A DNA stretch of 64,000 nt, taken from Aestuariimicrobium soli (GTDB lineage Bacteria > Actinomycetota > Actinomycetes > Propionibacteriales > Propionibacteriaceae). Location: contig NZ_JBPJSQ010000003.1 of NCBI RefSeq assembly GCF_051192575.1, positions 372,001 through 436,000 of the forward strand, in the 5' to 3' direction. The translations under genes and the position numbers were made by a program. The notes beneath the pieces were generated by a model. That model saw only the letters and a list, made by a program, of their open reading frames with translations, was not told the origin of the DNA and ran no database searches. Of the stretch, positions 8,912 through 17,143 are shown piece after piece; position 1 is the stretch's first letter; every line of letters begins with the position of its first letter.

Positions 8912-8936
8912 GGCCGGCTCCGCGGGGGAGCCGGCC
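8912..8936 (-). terminator. Hairpin between binding-protein and permease genes
   Basis: A perfect 10-bp GC stem (GGCCGGCTCC / GGAGCCGGCC) with a 5-nt loop lies in the 126-bp gap between the binding-protein and permease genes. It lacks a U-run. Such hairpins often protect the abundant binding-protein mRNA and reduce expression of the membrane genes. GAGCCGGCCTCAG is repeated at 8928-8940 and 8961-8973, the second copy covering the upstream stop codon. Confidence 0.5.
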
Positions 8937-8969
8937 TCAGTGTCAGCCAGACTCAGGGGTGAGCCGGCC

Positions 8970-9920
8970 TCAGGGGTTGACGGGGAACTCGGTGACGGCG
9001 CCGCCGTCGTTGCCCCACTTGGCCAGGATGGCGTCGTAGGTGCCGTCGGCCTGCAGTTTGGCGAGGGCCTCGCCGATCAGCTTGCCGAACTCCTCGTTCT
9101 CCTTCGAGACGACGATGCCGTACGGAGCGGCGTCGTAGATCTCGCCGATCTGCTCGAGCTGCCCGTTGGTCTGGGTGATCGCGTAGGCGACGACGGGGGA
9201 GTCGGCCAGCATGGCGTCGGCCTTGCCCGAGACCACGTCGGCGGTCGCCTTCGACTGCTCGGCCTCGACCACGATGGTGATCTTCGGCTTGCCGGCGTCG
9301 GTGCAGACCTTGTTGCGGGCCTCGATGTCGTCGATCTGCACGGTGCCCTTCTGCACCGCGACCGTCTTGCCGCACATGTTGTCGGGGTCGAGCCCGCTCG
9401 ACGGCTTGGCGGCCCACGAGGTGCCGGCGTTGAAGTACTGCACCATCGTGACCTGCTGCTTGCGCTTGTCGTTGATGGTGAACGAGCTGACCGCGATGTC
9501 GTACTTGCCGCTGGTGACGCCCAGGATGATGGTGTCGAAGCCGGCGTTGTTGTACTCGACCTTCAGGCCCAGGGTGGTGGCGACGGCGTCGAGCAGCTCG
9601 ATGTCCATGCCGACGATGGTCTTGCCGTCGGTGTCGATGAACTCGTTGGGGGCGTAGCTCGCGTCGGTGCCGTCGACGAGCACACCCTTCGACTTGATCG
9701 CGGCCGGCACCTTCGCGGCGAGGGCCTCGTCCACCTTGACGGTGGCGGTGCTCGCCGACGCCGACGAGCTGGACGAGGTGCTGGGCTGGGTGTCCGCGGG
9801 GGCGGAGGGCTGGCCGCTGGGCAGTTCGGTCGAGCCGCAGGCGGTGAGCGTCAGGCTGAGCAGCCCGAGCGCCGCCAGACCGGTGCGCCAGCGGGAACGC
9901 GAGGTGAAGGTGACCGACAT
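8970..9920 (-). CDS. Polar amino acid ABC transporter, substrate-binding lipoprotein
   Basis: The 316-residue protein is an exported lipoprotein: basic N-terminus, hydrophobic core and lipobox LTAC with the lipidated Cys at residue 28. A Ser/Thr/Ala-rich linker (about residues 30-58) precedes a family 3 solute-binding fold, recognisable from NEFIDTDGKTIVGMDIELL, FDTIILGVTSGKYDIAVSSF and DAMLADSPVVAYA. Family 3 proteins bind polar amino acids such as glutamine, glutamate, arginine or histidine; the ligand cannot be read from sequence alone. ATG 9920 is preceded by AAAGGG. It is the first gene of the operon. Confidence 0.92.
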   Translation of the reverse strand: MSVTFTSRSRWRTGLAALGLLSLTLTACGSTELPSGQPSAPADTQPSTSSSSSASASTATVKVDEALAAKVPAAIKSKGVLVDGTDASYAPNEFIDTDGKTIVGMDIELLDAVATTLGLKVEYNNAGFDTIILGVTSGKYDIAVSSFTINDKRKQQVTMVQYFNAGTSWAAKPSSGLDPDNMCGKTVAVQKGTVQIDDIEARNKVCTDAGKPKITIVVEAEQSKATADVVSGKADAMLADSPVVAYAITQTNGQLEQIGEIYDAAPYGIVVSKENEEFGKLIGEALAKLQADGTYDAILAKWGNDGGAVTEFPVNP

Positions 9921-10055
9921 GGGGGCCCTTTCTGGGTGGGGGTGATGCGTGCAGCCGATCATGGCAGTCGGGCGCCGACGAGGTCAGCCTGTTCGTCGGC
10001 GGGGCGCACATCGCAACCAGATTGGAACAATCACCTGCCCCGGGCGAGCGGGCCG

Positions 10056-10061
10056 TAGGGT
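10056..10061 (+). promoter_or_regulatory. -10 box TAGGGT, leaderless start of purC-purS
   Basis: TAGGGT lies 6 nt before GTG 10068, giving a leaderless start. The same arrangement recurs before purL and purF in this window. Confidence 0.7.
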
Positions 10062-10067
10062 TGACGC

Positions 10068-11270
10068 GTGAGCTTCGACGAATCCGACCTGGGCGCGCTC
10101 GACGCCCCGCAGATCCATGCCGGCAAGGTGCGACGGCTGTACGCGTGGCCCGCGGACGAGTCCGGGCGTGAGCGCCTGTTGATGGTGGCCACCGATGCGG
10201 TGAGCGCCTACGACCATGTGCTGTCGCGTCCGATTCCCGACAAGGGGGCCGTGCTCACCCAGCTCTCCCAGTGGTGGTTCGACCAGCTTGGGGGCGTGGT
10301 CGACAACCACGTGCTCTCGACCGACGTGCCGGACGTCGTGGTCGGCCGGGCCGTGATCTGCGAGTCGCTGACGATGTTCCCCGTCGAGTGCGTCGCCCGC
10401 GGCTACCTGACGGGGTCGGGCTGGGCCGAGTACCAGGCGTCGGGAACCGTGTGCGGGGTGTCGCTGCCCGACGGGCTGCACGACGGGGCGCGGCTGCCGG
10501 AACCGATCTTCACCCCGGCCACCAAGGCCGAGCTGGGCGAGCACGACGAGAACATCGACTTCGACCGCATGCGCGGCATCGTGGGTGACGAGGTGGCCGA
10601 GCGGCTGCGTGAGTTGACCCTGGCGATCTACTCGGCTGCCGAGCGGATCGCCCGCGAGCGGGGCATCATCCTGGCCGACACCAAGGTCGAGTTCGGCCAG
10701 CGCCCCGACGGCACCATCGTGCTCGCCGACGAGGTGCTCACCCCCGACTCGTCGCGTTTCTGGGATGCCGAGGCGTGGCAGCAGGGGCGTCTCGAGTCGT
10801 TCGACAAGCAGTACCTGCGCGACTGGCTCACCCGCGACTCGGGCTGGGACAAGGCCTCCGACGTGCCCCCGCCCCCTCTGCCCGACGAGGTGGTCACCGC
10901 CACCCGCGAGCGCTACCTGGAGGCCTACCAGCGGTTGACCGGGGCCGCCTTCGCGTCCGGGGCCGCGGGCGTGGGTGCGGAGGCATCGTCCGATCTCGAT
11001 AGGATCACGGGCATGGCCAAGATCGTGGTGGACGTGATGCCCAAGCCCGAGATTCTCGACCCGCAGGGCAAGGCGGTGACCGGGGCGCTGCAGCGGCTGG
11101 GGCACACCGGCCTGACCGTGCGGCAGGGCAAGCGGTTCGAGATCGAGGTCGACGGCGAGATCACGCCCGAGCGCCTCGACGAGGTGCGCCAGGCGGCCGA
11201 GACGCTGCTGGCCAACACCGTGATCGAGCAGTTTGACGTGCGCGTCGAGGCTCCCGGTCAGGAGGCCTGA
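10068..11270 (+). CDS. purC-purS: SAICAR synthetase fused in frame to PurS
   Basis: One uninterrupted 400-codon frame encodes two purine enzymes. Residues 1 to about 295 are PurC, which joins aspartate to CAIR using ATP; motifs include GKVRRLY, ATDAVSAYDH, PDKGAVLTQLS and VARGYLTGSGW. Residues 296-315 form an Ala/Gly/Ser-rich linker. Residues 316-400 are a complete PurS (MAKIVVDVMPKPEILDPQG onward), the small subunit of FGAM synthetase that works with PurQ and PurL. No stop separates them. A perfectly spaced leaderless -10 box precedes the PurS methionine, so free PurS may also be made. purQ follows 1 bp later. Confidence 0.93.
   Translation: MSFDESDLGALDAPQIHAGKVRRLYAWPADESGRERLLMVATDAVSAYDHVLSRPIPDKGAVLTQLSQWWFDQLGGVVDNHVLSTDVPDVVVGRAVICESLTMFPVECVARGYLTGSGWAEYQASGTVCGVSLPDGLHDGARLPEPIFTPATKAELGEHDENIDFDRMRGIVGDEVAERLRELTLAIYSAAERIARERGIILADTKVEFGQRPDGTIVLADEVLTPDSSRFWDAEAWQQGRLESFDKQYLRDWLTRDSGWDKASDVPPPPLPDEVVTATRERYLEAYQRLTGAAFASGAAGVGAEASSDLDRITGMAKIVVDVMPKPEILDPQGKAVTGALQRLGHTGLTVRQGKRFEIEVDGEITPERLDEVRQAAETLLANTVIEQFDVRVEAPGQEA
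11000..11005 (+). promoter_or_regulatory. Internal -10 box TAGGAT before the PurS start
   Basis: TAGGAT inside the purC-purS frame is followed by exactly 7 nt and ATG 11013, the methionine that begins the PurS domain. The spacing equals that of the other leaderless promoters here. It predicts a second, leaderless purS-purQ transcript. Confidence 0.6.
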
Positions 11271-11271
11271 C

Positions 11272-11949
11272 GTGGCGACCCGGATCGGCGTCGTCACCTT
11301 TCCCGGCTCGTTGGACGACCACGACGCCCAGCGGGCGGTGCGCCTCGCCGGGGCGGAGCCGGTGTCGTTGTGGCACGCCTCCGACTCGTTGGCCGGTGTC
11401 GACGCGGTGATCCTTCCCGGCGGATTCTCCTACGGTGACTACCTGCGATGCGGTGCGATCGCGCGGTTCTCGCCGGTGATGCAGTCGGTGATCGACGCCG
11501 CCGGTACGGGCATGCCGGTGCTGGGCATCTGCAACGGCTTCCAGGTCTTGTGCGAGACCCACCTGCTGCCGGGGGCGATGATTCGCAACGAGTCGCAGCA
11601 CTTCATCTGTCGCGACCAGCGGCTGCGGGTGGAGTCGACCGACACGGTGTGGACCTGCGACTTCGAGGCCGGGCAGGAGATCACCATCGTGCTGAAGAAC
11701 GGCGAGGGCAACTACCAGGCCGACCCCGAGACCCTGAAGCGGCTCGAGGACAACAACCAGGTGGTGTTCCGCTACGTCGGCAACCCCAACGGTTCGATCA
11801 ACGACATCGCCGGCATCACCAACGAGCGCGGCAACGTGGTCGGGCTGATGCCGCACCCGGAGCACAACATGGAGGAGCTGACTTCGCCGTCGCTGGACGG
11901 TCGTCCGTTCTTCTCGTCGGTGCAGAGGTTCCTCGCGGCCCACGTGTGA
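11272..11949 (+). CDS. purQ: FGAM synthetase glutaminase subunit PurQ
   Basis: The 225-residue class I glutamine amidotransferase supplies ammonia to PurL. The nucleophile is C87 in GICNGFQVL, and the histidine/glutamate pair is H195 and E197 in MPHPEHNME. GGFSYGDYLRCGA is the conserved PurQ oxyanion region. GTG 11272 is chosen because GGAGG ends 6 nt upstream; the preceding stop is 1 bp away. Together with the PurS part just upstream and purL at 26470 this completes the three-part FGAM synthetase. Confidence 0.95.
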   Translation: MATRIGVVTFPGSLDDHDAQRAVRLAGAEPVSLWHASDSLAGVDAVILPGGFSYGDYLRCGAIARFSPVMQSVIDAAGTGMPVLGICNGFQVLCETHLLPGAMIRNESQHFICRDQRLRVESTDTVWTCDFEAGQEITIVLKNGEGNYQADPETLKRLEDNNQVVFRYVGNPNGSINDIAGITNERGNVVGLMPHPEHNMEELTSPSLDGRPFFSSVQRFLAAHV

Positions 11950-11956
11950 GGCAGGC

Positions 11957-12292
11957 ATGCTCCCGCTGAAGTCGCTGGCCCTGTTCGTCGTCGCGGCGCT
12001 GTGCGAGATCGGTGGGGCGTGGCTGGTCTGGCAGGGGGTTCGCGAGCATCGGGGCTGGCTGTGGGCCGGGGCCGGGGTGATCGCGCTGGGGCTCTACGGA
12101 TTCGTGGCCACGCTGCAGCCCGATGCCCACTTCGGACGAATCCTGGCTGCCTACGGCGGGGTCTTCGTGGCCGGCTCACTACTGTGGGCGATGGTGGTCG
12201 ACGGGTTCCGGCCCGATCGGTGGGACGTGATCGGGGCCCTGGTGTGCCTGGTGGGCGTGGCGGTGATCATGTACGCGCCGCGGGCGGCCTGA
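11957..12292 (+). CDS. YnfA/UPF0060 small membrane protein
   Basis: The 111-residue protein has four hydrophobic segments and the family pattern ALCEIGGAWLVWQGVREHRG, then GFVATLQPDAHFGRILAAYGGVFVAGSLLW and a C-terminal DRWDVIGALVCLVGV. UPF0060 members resemble small multidrug-resistance exporters in topology, but no transport activity is established. It starts 7 bp after purQ and probably rides on its transcript, although no purine role is implied. Confidence 0.85.
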   Translation: MLPLKSLALFVVAALCEIGGAWLVWQGVREHRGWLWAGAGVIALGLYGFVATLQPDAHFGRILAAYGGVFVAGSLLWAMVVDGFRPDRWDVIGALVCLVGVAVIMYAPRAA

Positions 12293-12299
12293 GCGGGCC

Positions 12300-12387
12300 C
12301 TTCGACACGGCCGCTCGTTCCTCGCGGCCTACTCAGGGAGCGAGGGGCGTCCGTGCAGTGAGTAGCGGAGGGACGAGCGTGTCGAAG
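12300..12387. repeat. CTTCGACACG inverted intergenic repeat
   Basis: The ends CTTCGACACG (12300) and CGTGTCGAAG (ending 12387) face each other, and the inner parts continue the inverted match loosely (CTCGT-CCTC and TACTCA blocks). A related single copy with CTCGACACGG and CCTACTCGACC is at 35135-35168. These look like a dispersed non-coding repeat of this genome. Confidence 0.55.
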
Positions 12388-12664
12388 TGCGGTCACCGGG
12401 GCAGCTGTGGCGCCTGCGGCGCCTTGCCAGCAGCCCGCTACGCGGGGCTGCCCCCTACTCCCTGCCACGCCGCGCCTTCGGCGCCCGCCAGAGCCGGCCC
12501 GTACGTCCCACGCATGGACACCCCCCCACCAGCTGGTGGCGGACCCCAGCGTCGAGGAGCTCCATGACGGCACGGACCCACTCGACTACCCCTGCGACGA
12601 ACGCGGCGCCCCACCACACCAGGCAGTCCACCACGGGGTCACGTGCCCCCTCATCGGGCTACAC
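12388..12664. other. Intergenic stretch without a convincing gene
   Basis: The 466-bp gap 12293-12758 holds the repeat to its left and a terminator to its right. In between, several frames are open by GC bias. One minus-strand frame reads plausibly (WWGAAFVAGVVEW) but has no start signal or recognisable family, so no gene is called. Confidence 0.5.
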
Positions 12665-12696
12665 GAAGGGCCTTGGCCAGATGGCCAAGGCCCTTC
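12665..12696 (-). terminator. Strong hairpin downstream of the GH49 gene
   Basis: A perfect 14-bp stem (GAAGGGCCTTGGCC with its complement) and a 4-nt loop lie 62 bp beyond the stop of the minus-strand GH49 gene. There is no clear U-tract. It could end transcription in either direction. Confidence 0.65.
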
Positions 12697-12758
12697 GCTT
12701 CGTCAGACGTGAGGCACGGCTCACCCAGCCTCATGAGCCCGGCTGTAGGCCCATGCCG

Positions 12759-15650
12759 TCAGCGATCCAAGCGCACGTATGGAACGATCACCGGGCCCCT
12801 CGTCCAGTCCATCACTTGGGCTTGAGATGCCGGACCAGAGATGATGTCGAGAGCATTGGAGTCGCTGACGTCAGTGTCCTTTGACGGGATCGAGTCATCG
12901 AACTCGCCAGCGCCTCCAGCTGGGCGGTAAGGGCCGACGAACCAGGGACAGCCCTCACCAGCAGCGCACGCCGCGCTGTAGACGGGGCGCACATTACCGA
13001 CGCCCTCTCCACCCTCGGCGTCGGTGAACATGGACACCTGCATTTCAAGATCCGACAGGTTAACCCCCTTCAACGCCTTGGCCGGAATCGACGCCACGAT
13101 CGTTCCGCGAGGGTCAACCAGCAGGGTGGTGCTGCCCACCTTGGTGAGTGCAGCATCGTAAACGCCGCTGCCGAACTGGGCATCGTCATAGCGTCCGTCG
13201 GCGACGATGACGTGGCTCCAGGCTCCGGCTGCGGAGGTGTTGGTGCCCGGCAGCATGGGCGTCGTGACCGTCGACTGGCCGTCCCGCAGGTAGATGTTCA
13301 GCCGCTGGGTGCTCATCCCGTTGCCGCCCCATGGGTTGCGGATTGGGCCAGCGGTGTTCGTCACGAAGCGGATCGTCTTGCCGTCGGAGTAGACCTTGAG
13401 GCCAGTGAGGTCAAGGCTGCCCGGATTGAAGGCCGAGTCCGTGGGATAGGTGTAGCTGCCGGGCCCGTTGTCGTCACCTACAGGATCGGTCAGCGAGCCA
13501 ACGAGAGTGCCGTAGGCCACCACGGTGCGTCGGTCGACGCTCATCACCCCCGTCGGGCCGGTCGCGGTCACCACCAGATGGTTGGTGACCTCGGGCAGCT
13601 TCACTTTGACGCTGAACGATCCCTTGGTCACGGGTGCCTTCTTGGTGATCCCGTTGACCCTGATCTGGACGCTGCTGGTGTCGGTGGTGCCGGTGACGGT
13701 GACGGTGCGGGAGCTGGCGACGGTCCCGTCCGCGGGCGAGGTCACCGATAGCTTCGGGGGCGTGCCGGTCGGCTGGCCGTCGGCGGTGGCGTTCCAGGAG
13801 TCCCAGGTGTCGGCGTCGAAGTTGAGACGCCCCAGTTCGTCGCTGGCCCAGTTGTTGCCGCTCTTGAGGATGTCCTCCCCGCCGACGGTGTAGTTGTGCA
13901 GAAGCAAGCCGTGGCCTTCGGTGGGCTCGTTGCCGATCTCGACCCGTTGGCCGGCACCATCGGAGTAGCGCTTCAGGAGGCTCTGCTGCGACGACAGGTC
14001 CAGCCCGTTCCACGAGTCGATGGCAAGCCCGTCGATCGTCACGTCGCGATGGTTCGACAGCGCGAAGACTCTGATCGCGCAGTTGACGGCGCCCTCGACT
14101 CGGGTTCCGGTGAATGTGAGGTTTGAGACGGTGGAGGAGACGTCAGCCCGATCCGTGGCCCCCATGTCCTCGTAGTGCGACGATGAGTTGAACACGCAGG
14201 TGTTGTACTTCTGGTCCTTCCAGTACATCCGGTTGTGAATGACATCGGTGTCTGTGACCGTGACGTTGTCGATGGTGCGCGGCACCCAGCCCCACTGGAA
14301 GACAGGTCCGTTCTCGTTCTTCCAGATCACGGTGTTCCTGACGTCGACATCACTGTGGTAGAGCTTCAGTACGTCGTCATTGGCGTGGAAGAAGGTGTTC
14401 GCCATGCTGCTGTGGTCGTAGAGTTCGATGCCGTCCGTCTGCCAGTACCAGCTTCCGACCTGCTTGTAGCCCTGAACGTCCATTCGGAAGTTCTCGACGC
14501 CCACCTCCACGCCCGCCGAATGCGCATAGGTGACGAATGAGTGGTACGGGGGCGAGGCGACAGTGATTCCTTGGAGCAGCAGCGACTGCCCGGTGTTGGT
14601 CGACTCGAACTGCAGCATCTTCACACAGGTGGAGTGACACTGGTCGGCGACGCTGTGTTGGTAACCGTTGGCCGTGTCGGCCTCGTAGACGTACTGCTCA
14701 CCGGACAGGACACCCAGACCAGTCACCTTGTACTGGGCCACCGGGGCGGCGCTGGTGTCCGGGAACCGGAACGCCCCCTTCACGTACGCGCCCGGAGCCA
14801 GGTAGACCCAGCGCACATTGGCGGGGAGCACGGTGTGGTGGTCGCTCCCCATCCAGTAGGTGCCTGGGCCGAAGTAGAGGATCTCCTCGGCCATGGTCTC
14901 CAGCCCACTCAGATGACCGGGTTCCGGACGTCGGATGGTGCCGTCGGCTGCCGTCGGGACGCGCTCTGCGGCTTGGGTTGCTGTCGGAGAGGGGTTGGCG
15001 AAGACCATCATCGAGTTGCGGGGCTCCGTGTGGACGAAGCGGTTGCCAGCCGCCACCGTGGTCTGCTGGCCACTGGCACCGGACAGGTCGTTGTAGACCG
15101 ACACCTGCTCAGGGTCGAATTCGACCGAGAAGCGGTAGCCGTCAGGACTGAATGGCACGAAGACGCGGATGGTCGAACTGTTCACCAGTTGGGTCTTCAG
15201 CCCGAGGTTGGTTGGCCTGACGGTGACCTGACTCGCCGAGCGAATCGGCTGCGAGGTCAAGAGGGTGACGTCGACCCACACGTCGGTGGAGTACTCGAAG
15301 CTCGACCAGCTCATGGTCCACCCGTTGGCAGCGGTGAACTCGGCGCCATCCTCCTCGGTGTAGCCTCGCTTGCCCTCCCCTGATCTCGGGACGCTCATGT
15401 AGACGAAGGAGTCGTGCTGGTCAGCCGGCGCGGAGATCGGCGTGACTGCGGCTGTGTAGAACGGCGAACGCCGCACCTGGCCATCGCCGATCGGGCCTGT
15501 GGTGGCGACTGCGTTGGGGTGGGCCCAAGTGGTCACTGCTGGTGCGGACACGTCGGCCAGTGCTGGCGATGGACCCAGCGCAACGAGGACTGACAGCACG
15601 AGAACAAGCGCGCTGCCGAGCACAAGGGCGGGTGATGAGGTGCGCGACAT
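12759..15650 (-). CDS. Secreted GH49 dextranase-like enzyme with glucodextranase modules
   Basis: The 963-residue precursor has a signal peptide (hydrophobic core 8-27, cleavage after ALA at 32), an N-terminal beta domain, and a GH49 right-handed beta-helix over about residues 230-620. Three aspartates, D406 (WQTDGIEL) and D425/D426 (HANDDVLKL), have the same 19+1 spacing as the catalytic Asp376/395/396 known from Penicillium Dex49A. Residues about 630-712 resemble glucodextranase domain B, and 713-963 its C-terminal surface-binding module. GH49 enzymes cut alpha-1,6 glucan (dextran) or pullulan-type links; the exact substrate is open. AAGGGA precedes the ATG. The ROK regulator is divergent. 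Confidence 0.8.
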   Translation of the reverse strand: MSRTSSPALVLGSALVLVLSVLVALGPSPALADVSAPAVTTWAHPNAVATTGPIGDGQVRRSPFYTAAVTPISAPADQHDSFVYMSVPRSGEGKRGYTEEDGAEFTAANGWTMSWSSFEYSTDVWVDVTLLTSQPIRSASQVTVRPTNLGLKTQLVNSSTIRVFVPFSPDGYRFSVEFDPEQVSVYNDLSGASGQQTTVAAGNRFVHTEPRNSMMVFANPSPTATQAAERVPTAADGTIRRPEPGHLSGLETMAEEILYFGPGTYWMGSDHHTVLPANVRWVYLAPGAYVKGAFRFPDTSAAPVAQYKVTGLGVLSGEQYVYEADTANGYQHSVADQCHSTCVKMLQFESTNTGQSLLLQGITVASPPYHSFVTYAHSAGVEVGVENFRMDVQGYKQVGSWYWQTDGIELYDHSSMANTFFHANDDVLKLYHSDVDVRNTVIWKNENGPVFQWGWVPRTIDNVTVTDTDVIHNRMYWKDQKYNTCVFNSSSHYEDMGATDRADVSSTVSNLTFTGTRVEGAVNCAIRVFALSNHRDVTIDGLAIDSWNGLDLSSQQSLLKRYSDGAGQRVEIGNEPTEGHGLLLHNYTVGGEDILKSGNNWASDELGRLNFDADTWDSWNATADGQPTGTPPKLSVTSPADGTVASSRTVTVTGTTDTSSVQIRVNGITKKAPVTKGSFSVKVKLPEVTNHLVVTATGPTGVMSVDRRTVVAYGTLVGSLTDPVGDDNGPGSYTYPTDSAFNPGSLDLTGLKVYSDGKTIRFVTNTAGPIRNPWGGNGMSTQRLNIYLRDGQSTVTTPMLPGTNTSAAGAWSHVIVADGRYDDAQFGSGVYDAALTKVGSTTLLVDPRGTIVASIPAKALKGVNLSDLEMQVSMFTDAEGGEGVGNVRPVYSAACAAGEGCPWFVGPYRPAGGAGEFDDSIPSKDTDVSDSNALDIISGPASQAQVMDWTRGPVIVPYVRLDR

Positions 15651-15716
15651 GGTGGTCCCTTCTGAACAACAGTGGTCTGAGGGCGGTGGCTGCGCCTCGG
15701 ACAGCGTGGCGCGCCC

Positions 15717-15735
15717 TTAGTTTCGTTTCAAAACT
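15717..15735. promoter_or_regulatory. Possible ROK-regulator operator
   Basis: TTAGTTTCGTTTCAAAACT is an AT-rich imperfect inverted repeat (AGTTT / AAAACT) in otherwise GC-rich DNA, 67 bp before the GH49 start. Known ROK/XylR operators have AGTTT-AAACT-like arms, so the divergent ROK protein is the natural candidate to bind it. Confidence 0.45.
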
Positions 15736-15854
15736 CCCAGGGTGTCAAGGGGTCGCCGCAGAGCCGTCCCGCTGGACGCTTGACTGCCGCGACGAAAGTG
15801 ATCTCGCATGCCACGGCCGCGGCGGCCTTCCTCGTCCGCCGGCCCGATGCCACG

Positions 15855-17069
15855 ATGGATGCCATGACGCTGTCATCCACGAGCGTGCGACCATCTCCTT
15901 GGCAGCAGCGCACCGACACCGAGCAGGCCATCGCCCTCGAGGTTCTGCTGCACGGGCCCTTGGCTCGTAGCGATCTCGCTCGGCGGCTGCGCCTCTCACC
16001 CGCCTCATTGACGAGATTGTCGGGCCCTCTCATTTCGGCTGGCCTGCTCGAGGAGACCGACGACAACGGGGTCGGACCATCCGGACGGCCGACCCGACCC
16101 CTGCGTGTCGTCGCCGACGCGGGCAGGTTCATCGGGGTGCGGCTGACCCCGACCGAAGCCCACGGCGTACTGATCGACTTCCATGCGCGCGTGCTGGGGT
16201 CGTCCCGGGCCCGCCTGCTGGACCGGAACCCCGACGGGGTGCTCGAGGCACTTGCCCAGGTGGTGCAGTCGCTGGACACCCGTGGGCACGCCCAGGCGAT
16301 CGGGGTGAGTATCGGTGGACTCGTCGTCGACCATGCGAGCGTGGTTTCGAGCCCATTCTTCCCCTGGACCGAGCCAGTTGACCTGGCGGCTCGCCTTGCC
16401 GACAAGGTTGGCGTGTCGACGGTGGTGGACAACGACGTCATGGCCCTCACCCGCGCCCAGTCGTGGTTCGGGTATGGCCGCGGACGCGACCGATTCGCTG
16501 TGTTGACGCTGGGCGTGGGTGTTGGTCTGGGCGTGGTGGCCCACGGTGACCTGATCGAGAGTCCTGACGCGGGGTTGGGACTGATCGGACATGTGCCCCT
16601 CGATCCCACAGGACCGCTGTGTCCACACGGGCATCGCGGCTGCGCCGACGCAATGCTCACCGATCAGGCGATAGCGGCAGCTGCCAGCGTGGCCCTGCGC
16701 CGCCCGGTGGCGTACTCAGAGGTAGTGGACCTCGCCTCCGCGGGTGACGCCGTGGCCGCTCGGCTGATCGAGCCATCCGGTCGTGCCCTGGGGCGTCTGC
16801 TCGCCACCGTCGCCAACCTGACCATGGCCGACCGGATCGTCGTGACGGGTGAAGGAGCTGGACTCGCCCACGCAGCCGCCGCAAGTGTTCAAGCCCAGTT
16901 GGCCGCCGATCGACACCCGGCAGCGCAACCTGTCGACGTGGTCACTCCCATTCTCGGGTCTGACGAGTGGGCCCGAGGACCAGCCGTGCTCGCCATGCAG
17001 TCAGTGGTGCACCCACGAGTCAGAGCAGCGTCGACCAGTAGCACCAGGGGCGCAACGCGACCGCGGTGA
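15855..17069 (+). CDS. ROK-family transcriptional regulator
   Basis: The 404-residue protein joins an N-terminal winged helix-turn-helix (residues about 24-68, LARSDLARRLRLSPASLTRL) to a ROK sugar-kinase-like fold. The zinc site is H246 plus C256, H258 and C263 (CPHGHRGC), where the usual motif is CxCGxxGC, so one cysteine is replaced by histidine. Such proteins repress sugar genes and release DNA on binding a sugar. Lying divergent from the GH49 gene, it probably controls it. ATG 15855 is a choice; ATG 15864 is equally possible, as there is no clear ribosome site for either. Confidence 0.8.
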   Translation: MDAMTLSSTSVRPSPWQQRTDTEQAIALEVLLHGPLARSDLARRLRLSPASLTRLSGPLISAGLLEETDDNGVGPSGRPTRPLRVVADAGRFIGVRLTPTEAHGVLIDFHARVLGSSRARLLDRNPDGVLEALAQVVQSLDTRGHAQAIGVSIGGLVVDHASVVSSPFFPWTEPVDLAARLADKVGVSTVVDNDVMALTRAQSWFGYGRGRDRFAVLTLGVGVGLGVVAHGDLIESPDAGLGLIGHVPLDPTGPLCPHGHRGCADAMLTDQAIAAAASVALRRPVAYSEVVDLASAGDAVAARLIEPSGRALGRLLATVANLTMADRIVVTGEGAGLAHAAAASVQAQLAADRHPAAQPVDVVTPILGSDEWARGPAVLAMQSVVHPRVRAASTSSTRGATRPR

Positions 17070-17108
17070 CCAGCACAAGCCACCCCGCGACCAGCCGAAT
17101 GGCGGGTT

Positions 17109-17143
17109 GGAGTGGATCATGAACGGTAGGAGTTGATCATGAA
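17109..17143 (+). repeat. Tandem duplication of a ribosome site and start codon
   Basis: GGAGTGGATCATGAA (17109-17123) and GGAGTTGATCATGAA (17129-17143) match at 14 of 15 positions with a 20-bp period. The first copy opens a five-codon minigene (MNGRS, 17119-17136) that stops inside the second copy, just before the real ATG at 17139. Confidence 0.7.

Noticed and set aside
7887..10058. Long plus-strand frame opposite the ABC transporter genes
   Set aside because: No motif or start signal; the transporter genes on the other strand explain the region fully.
12407..12712. Short plus-strand frame in the gap before the GH49 gene
   Set aside because: No ribosome site or family, runs into a strong terminator, and all frames are open by composition there.
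12759..15650. Polygalacturonase (GH28) as an alternative call
   Set aside because: Both families are beta-helices, but the D406/D425/D426 spacing and the glucodextranase-like tail fit GH49.
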